DNA from: Magnetospirillum sulfuroxidans
GTDB lineage: Bacteria > Pseudomonadota > Alphaproteobacteria > Rhodospirillales > Magnetospirillaceae
Length of the DNA stretch: 64,000 nt
Assembly (NCBI RefSeq): GCF_018224925.1
Contig: NZ_JAGTUF010000002.1
Location: 62,001-126,000 of the forward strand
Direction: 5' to 3'
In this document: positions 60,553 through 64,000 of the stretch, one piece after another
How positions within the stretch are numbered: the stretch's first letter is position 1
Layout of the letters: each line of letters begins with the position of its first letter
Notes under the pieces: generated by a model
Told to the model about the DNA's origin: nothing
What the model saw: only the letters and a program-made list of their open reading frames with translations
Databases searched by the model: none
Made by a program: the position numbers and the translations under genes

Positions 60553-62256
60553 ATGCCCCGCCTGCGCATAGCCGTCCTGATGCATATCTTTGCCATCGTC
60601 ACCGTGGCGGGCATCATTGCCGTCGCCGCCACCGGCATGCGCGCCATCAGCGAGCTAAAGGTGGGCGGACCGCTGTACGAGCGGATCGTCCTGGGAAAGG
60701 ATCTGGTCGCCGACATCCTGCCGCCACCGGAATACATCATCGAATCCTATCTTGAAGCGACACTGGCGCTGAACGAGCCGGCCAGCGCCGCCGCCCGGGC
60801 CGAGCGGCTGCGGCAATTGCGCCAAGATTACGACCTGCGTCATGATTTCTGGGTTCAATCCAGCTTGGACCATGCCATCGCCGACAAGCTGACCATACGC
60901 TCGCACGGCTTCGCCCTTGCCTTCTTCACCGAGGCAGGCACGGTGTTCTTGCCGGCGCTACAAGCCGGCGAGATGGATGTGGCGCGGCAATCCTATGCCC
61001 GTCTGGCCCAGGCCTACACCGATCACCGCGCCGTCATCGACATCATCGTCAAGGAAGCCGAGGCCATGAATGCCGCCACCGAACACGAGGCGGCGGAACG
61101 CGAAGCCTGGCTGATGGCCTTGGCCTGGGGGGTCGCTGTCCTGGCCTTAGCGTTGATCGTTGCCGGCGTCGCCGCCATGTCCGTGGGGGTCATCCGCCCG
61201 ATGACGGCGATGACCGCAACCATGCGCCACTTGGCCGTGGGCGACATGACCGTCGCCATCCCTTATACCGAACGTGCCGACGAAGTGGGCGAAATGGCCC
61301 AAGCGGTGGCGATTTTCAAGAACAACGCCATCGAGGCGGATTGCCTGCGCGACCGCCAGCGGCAAATGGAAGCCAAGGCTGAACAGGAAAAGCACCAATC
61401 CCTGGCCCAAATGGCCGACACGATCGAGGCCCAGGCCGACCAAGCGGTGACGACGGTATCGCAATATACCCAGCGCCTGACCGACAATGCCGTGCGCATG
61501 ACCAACTTGGCCACCAGCGTCCATACCGATGCCCAAGGGGTTGCCGCCGCCGCCGCCCAGGCCTTGGCCAACGCTCAAACGGTCGCGGCGGCGTCCGAAC
61601 AATTAAGTGCTTCCATCAGCGAAATCCGCCATTCCATCCACAACGCCCATGATGCGGCCATCGACGCCAGCGACACCGCCAATCGGGCGCAATCCACAAT
61701 CGGCCGGCTGGCGGAAACCGTTGACAAGATTACCGAAGTGACCCAATTGATCAATGAAATCGCCAGCCAAACCAATCTGTTGGCGCTGAACGCCACCATC
61801 GAGGCCGCGCGCGCGGGCGATGCCGGCAAGGGCTTTGCCGTGGTCGCCGGCGAGGTCAAATCGCTGGCCAACCAAACCACCCGGGCCACCGACGAAATCG
61901 GCGCCCAGATCGGCCATATCCTGTCCATCACCCGCGAGGCGGTCGCCGCCGCTCAGGCCATCGTCGGCAGCATCGCCACGGTACAAGAGCTTTCCACCGC
62001 CGTGGCCTCCGCCGTTGACCAGCAAGGCGCGGCCACCGCCGAAATTGCCCGTAACGTGGCGCAAACATCGGATGCGGCGCAGGAAGTGGCCGAACGCATC
62101 GCCCAGGTTTCCGGCGAGGCATCAAATACCGGCGTTTTGGCCGGGGAAGTCAGCGATGTTTCAAGTCTGGTCGCCGACGGGGTGGCGCGGTTGCGCGAAG
62201 TTCTGCTTCATTCGGTCCGCACGTCCCTGGCCGAGGTCAGCGGCCGCTCGGCATGA
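60553..62256 (+). CDS. Methyl-accepting chemotaxis protein
   Basis: A 567-residue transmembrane chemoreceptor; the ATG at 60553 has GGAGA 7 bases upstream, favoured over the ORF opening at 60514. Membrane segments at about 8-28 and 186-212 enclose a helical sensor domain ([20 protein letters not shown] is typical of the TarH-like/DUF subgroup). HAMP at about 212-265, signalling tip [20 protein letters not shown] near residue 405. No CheR pentapeptide. It overlaps the convergent PilZ gene by 20 bases. Confidence 0.92.
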   Translation: MPRLRIAVLMHIFAIVTVAGIIAVAATGMRAISELKVGGPLYERIVLGKDLVADILPPPEYIIESYLEATLALNEPASAAARAERLRQLRQDYDLRHDFWVQSSLDHAIADKLTIRSHGFALAFFTEAGTVFLPALQAGEMDVARQSYARLAQAYTDHRAVIDIIVKEAEAMNAATEHEAAEREAWLMALAWGVAVLALALIVAGVAAMSVGVIRPMTAMTATMRHLAVGDMTVAIPYTERADEVGEMAQAVAIFKNNAIEADCLRDRQRQMEAKAEQEKHQSLAQMADTIEAQADQAVTTVSQYTQRLTDNAVRMTNLATSVHTDAQGVAAAAAQALANAQTVAAASEQLSASISEIRHSIHNAHDAAIDASDTANRAQSTIGRLAETVDKITEVTQLINEIASQTNLLALNATIEAARAGDAGKGFAVVAGEVKSLANQTTRATDEIGAQIGHILSITREAVAAAQAIVGSIATVQELSTAVASAVDQQGAATAEIARNVAQTSDAAQEVAERIAQVSGEASNTGVLAGEVSDVSSLVADGVARLREVLLHSVRTSLAEVSGRSA

Positions 62257-62614
62257 ACAATCCATCCAGGGACTGGCGTCGGGCATGGCGCACCACCAGC
62301 TTGGCCAGGGAATAACCAGTTCGAAGAAAAGCCAGGCGCAAGCCGGCCGGACCTGTCGCCAGCACCCGGCCTTCCACCTCGACCGCTTGCCCCAGCAACA
62401 CCACTTCGCCCTGATGCGGGATGACCCGCACCCTGATCACGGCACCGCGTTCAACCGTGCCGGGATCGGTCAGCCGCACCCCTCCCAAAGACACGTCGGC
62501 GGCCGGCAACAGCTTACCGCCCAGCATCACCATCAGCCCATCACCGGCATAGCGGGTGAAACGGCGGCGTTCCATCGTCACCTCGTCCGCTTTAATTTTC
62601 CGCCACGATGCCAT
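62237..62614 (-). CDS. PilZ-domain protein (c-di-GMP receptor)
   Basis: A 125-residue protein with both c-di-GMP-binding motifs: RRRFTR (about residues 16-21) and DVSLGGVRL (about 41-49). It could also start at the ATG at 62575 (MERRRF, 112 residues), which has GAGGTG just upstream. The rest is a single PilZ barrel. It is convergent with the chemoreceptor gene and may link cyclic-di-GMP to motility. Confidence 0.85.
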   Translation of the reverse strand: MASWRKIKADEVTMERRRFTRYAGDGLMVMLGGKLLPAADVSLGGVRLTDPGTVERGAVIRVRVIPHQGEVVLLGQAVEVEGRVLATGPAGLRLAFLRTGYSLAKLVVRHARRQSLDGLFMPSGR

Positions 62615-62784
62615 CACACCCTCACGTCATGCGTCAGGAGCATAATGACAAAGGTATGTGATAATCATTCGCGCCTTGCTTGAACGGGATATGAACACCT
62701 TGCCGCCAACAGCCAACGCCCCCTTGATTCGGGCGGCTTTTCCCACCCACAATACAAAACCACCCCGGACCCCAAGGCGCCCCC

Positions 62785-64000
62785 GTGACGAAACTGCCGA
62801 TCATCTTGGTTATCGACGACGAGCGGCAGTCGCAAGAGGCGTTGCGCCGCGTCCTCGCCGATGAATTCCAGGTTCTGACCGCCTCCAATGCCGAAGAGGC
62901 CGCGGGGCTGTTGGATCAGGAACTGGTGCACGCCATCTTGTGCGACCAGCGCATGCCGGGAATGCAGGGCGTCGATTTTCTCAAGCAGGTGCGCGAGCGC
63001 TGGCCCGATCCGGTGCGCATGATCATTTCCGGCTATACCGCGTCAGAAGACATCATCGCCGGCATCAACGAAGCCGGCATCTATCGCTACATCACCAAGC
63101 CGTGGGAACCGGACGAACTGATCCGCACCATCCGCGAAGGGTTGCATCTGTGGCAATTGCAAACCGCTTCGGCCCAGGCCTCCTTGGACCTCAAGGTGGC
63201 GCCGGCCATGCTGGAAAGCCAGGTGGCGAAAAAGACCGGCCAGCTGAAGCGCGCCCACCACTTCGACCGCATCACCCATGCCCCCCATTCGCCGCTGACC
63301 GAGGCTATCGGCATGGCCAGCCGCGTCGCCGCCTTCGACATCTCGGTCTTGATCACCGGCGAATCGGGCACCGGCAAGGAATTGCTGGCCCGCGCCATCC
63401 ATTACAATTCGCCCCGCGGAAGCAAGCCCTTCGTCGTCGAGAATTGCGGCGCCCTGCCCGACCAATTGCTGGAATCGGAATTGTTCGGCTGCAAGAAAGG
63501 CGCTTTCACCGGCGCCTATGAAGACCGCATCGGCCTGTTTGAGCAGGCCGATGGCGGCACCATCTTTCTGGACGAAATCGGCGAAACCTCGCCCGCCTTT
63601 CAGGTCAAGCTGCTGCGCGTATTGCAGGAAGGCGAAATCCGCCCGCTCGGCGCCCGGCTGACCCGCAAGGTTGACGTGCGCGTCATCGCCGCCACCAACC
63701 GCAACCTGGAACAAGAAGTCCACGACAAGCATTTCCGTCGCGACCTTTATTACCGTCTGGCCGCCTTCCCCATCCACATCCCGCCCTTGCGCGAACGCCC
63801 CGAAGACATCGCCGTGCTGACCACCCGATTGCTGGCCGATACCGCCCGCAATTTCGGCAAAAGCGTCACCCATCTGTCGCCGCCGGCCATGGCCCTGCTG
63901 TCGGCCTATGACTGGCCCGGCAATGTGCGGGAATTGATGAATGAGATGCAGCGCATGGTCGCCCTGGCCGAAAGCCCGGTGATCGGCCCCGAACTGGTCA
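62785..64000 (+). CDS. NtrC-family sigma-54 activator, HupR/HoxA-like (3' end beyond window)
   Basis: 405 codons of a response regulator, GTG start at 62785 with AAGG 8 bases upstream. Receiver domain at about 5-125 with D10/D11/E12 and candidate phospho-site D55 (ILCDQRMPGMQG). The sigma-54 AAA+ domain begins at about 165, with Walker A GESGTGKELL, ELFGCKKGAFTGA (the loop that contacts sigma-54) and Walker B GGTIFLDEIGE. The receiver (LPIILVIDDERQSQEALRRV, YRYITKPWEPDEL) and the ELFGC variant are like HupR/HoxA, activators of uptake hydrogenase genes. The C-terminal DNA-binding domain lies beyond the window. Confidence 0.85.
   Translation, partial: MTKLPIILVIDDERQSQEALRRVLADEFQVLTASNAEEAAGLLDQELVHAILCDQRMPGMQGVDFLKQVRERWPDPVRMIISGYTASEDIIAGINEAGIYRYITKPWEPDELIRTIREGLHLWQLQTASAQASLDLKVAPAMLESQVAKKTGQLKRAHHFDRITHAPHSPLTEAIGMASRVAAFDISVLITGESGTGKELLARAIHYNSPRGSKPFVVENCGALPDQLLESELFGCKKGAFTGAYEDRIGLFEQADGGTIFLDEIGETSPAFQVKLLRVLQEGEIRPLGARLTRKVDVRVIAATNRNLEQEVHDKHFRRDLYYRLAAFPIHIPPLRERPEDIAVLTTRLLADTARNFGKSVTHLSPPAMALLSAYDWPGNVRELMNEMQRMVALAESPVIGPELV

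Noticed and set aside
1-64000. CRISPR arrays, rRNA genes, prophage structural genes, plasmid replication origin
   Set aside because: No regularly spaced repeats, rRNA motifs, phage structural proteins or replication initiator genes were seen.

Overview
The window looks like a GC-rich alphaproteobacterial chromosome, most likely a Rhodospirillales relative such as Magnetospirillum. This is inferred from composition, an AapJQMP-type amino-acid transporter, an NDUFS4-like complex I gene, a large set of chemoreceptors and phytochrome-style histidine kinases, and a HupR/HoxA-like regulator at the right edge. No ribosomal RNA or marker gene confirms the genus.

Left part (1-35 kb): a polyamine ABC transporter potFGHI (minus strand, cut by the window start); a membrane-anchored coiled-coil protein; a glycogen-debranching enzyme; two adjacent chemoreceptors sharing an unusual C-terminal domain after the signalling domain; a GNAT acetyltransferase; a small outer-membrane barrel; a hemerythrin-like protein behind an FNR-type box; a D,D-carboxypeptidase; a periplasmic binding protein coupled to a histidine kinase; an Aer-like PAS protein coupled to a chemoreceptor; a divergent STAS / REC-PP2C-ATPase pair resembling HsbA/HsbR; a lone UgpB-like binding protein; the aapJQMP operon with an alpha/beta hydrolase; and a TonB-receptor operon with a membrane ferredoxin, a CcdA/SafE-like protein and its own TonB.

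Middle (35,397-46,771): an 11,375-bp element bounded by 25-bp perfect terminal inverted repeats and flanked by 8-bp direct repeats that match at 7 of 8 positions. It sits at the 3' CCA end of tRNA-Arg(UCU). It carries two IS1595-family transposases, two related coiled-coil/winged-helix proteins (one at each end, both reading inward), a repressor with operators in front of the second transposase, several unknown genes, and a complete type II CBASS anti-phage system: DncV-like CD-NTase, Cap2 (E2/E1), Cap3 (JAMM protease) and a divergently transcribed Cap15-like membrane effector. This is the most notable feature of the window.

Right part (46.8-64 kb): tRNA-Arg, an NDUFS4-like subunit, tRNA-Pro; a LysR-controlled operon (family III CoA-transferase, MaoC-type hydratase, CitE-like lyase, acyl-CoA dehydrogenase) matching the itaconate/mesaconate degradation logic; a PAS histidine kinase; a PepSY / OmpR-type regulator / kinase operon; a DUF192 protein; a HAMP-PAS kinase; a chemoreceptor; a PilZ protein; and the start of a sigma-54-dependent regulator cut by the window end.

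Gene starts were set from overlaps, Shine-Dalgarno-like sequences and signal peptides. Family names come from recognised motifs; no database search was possible.
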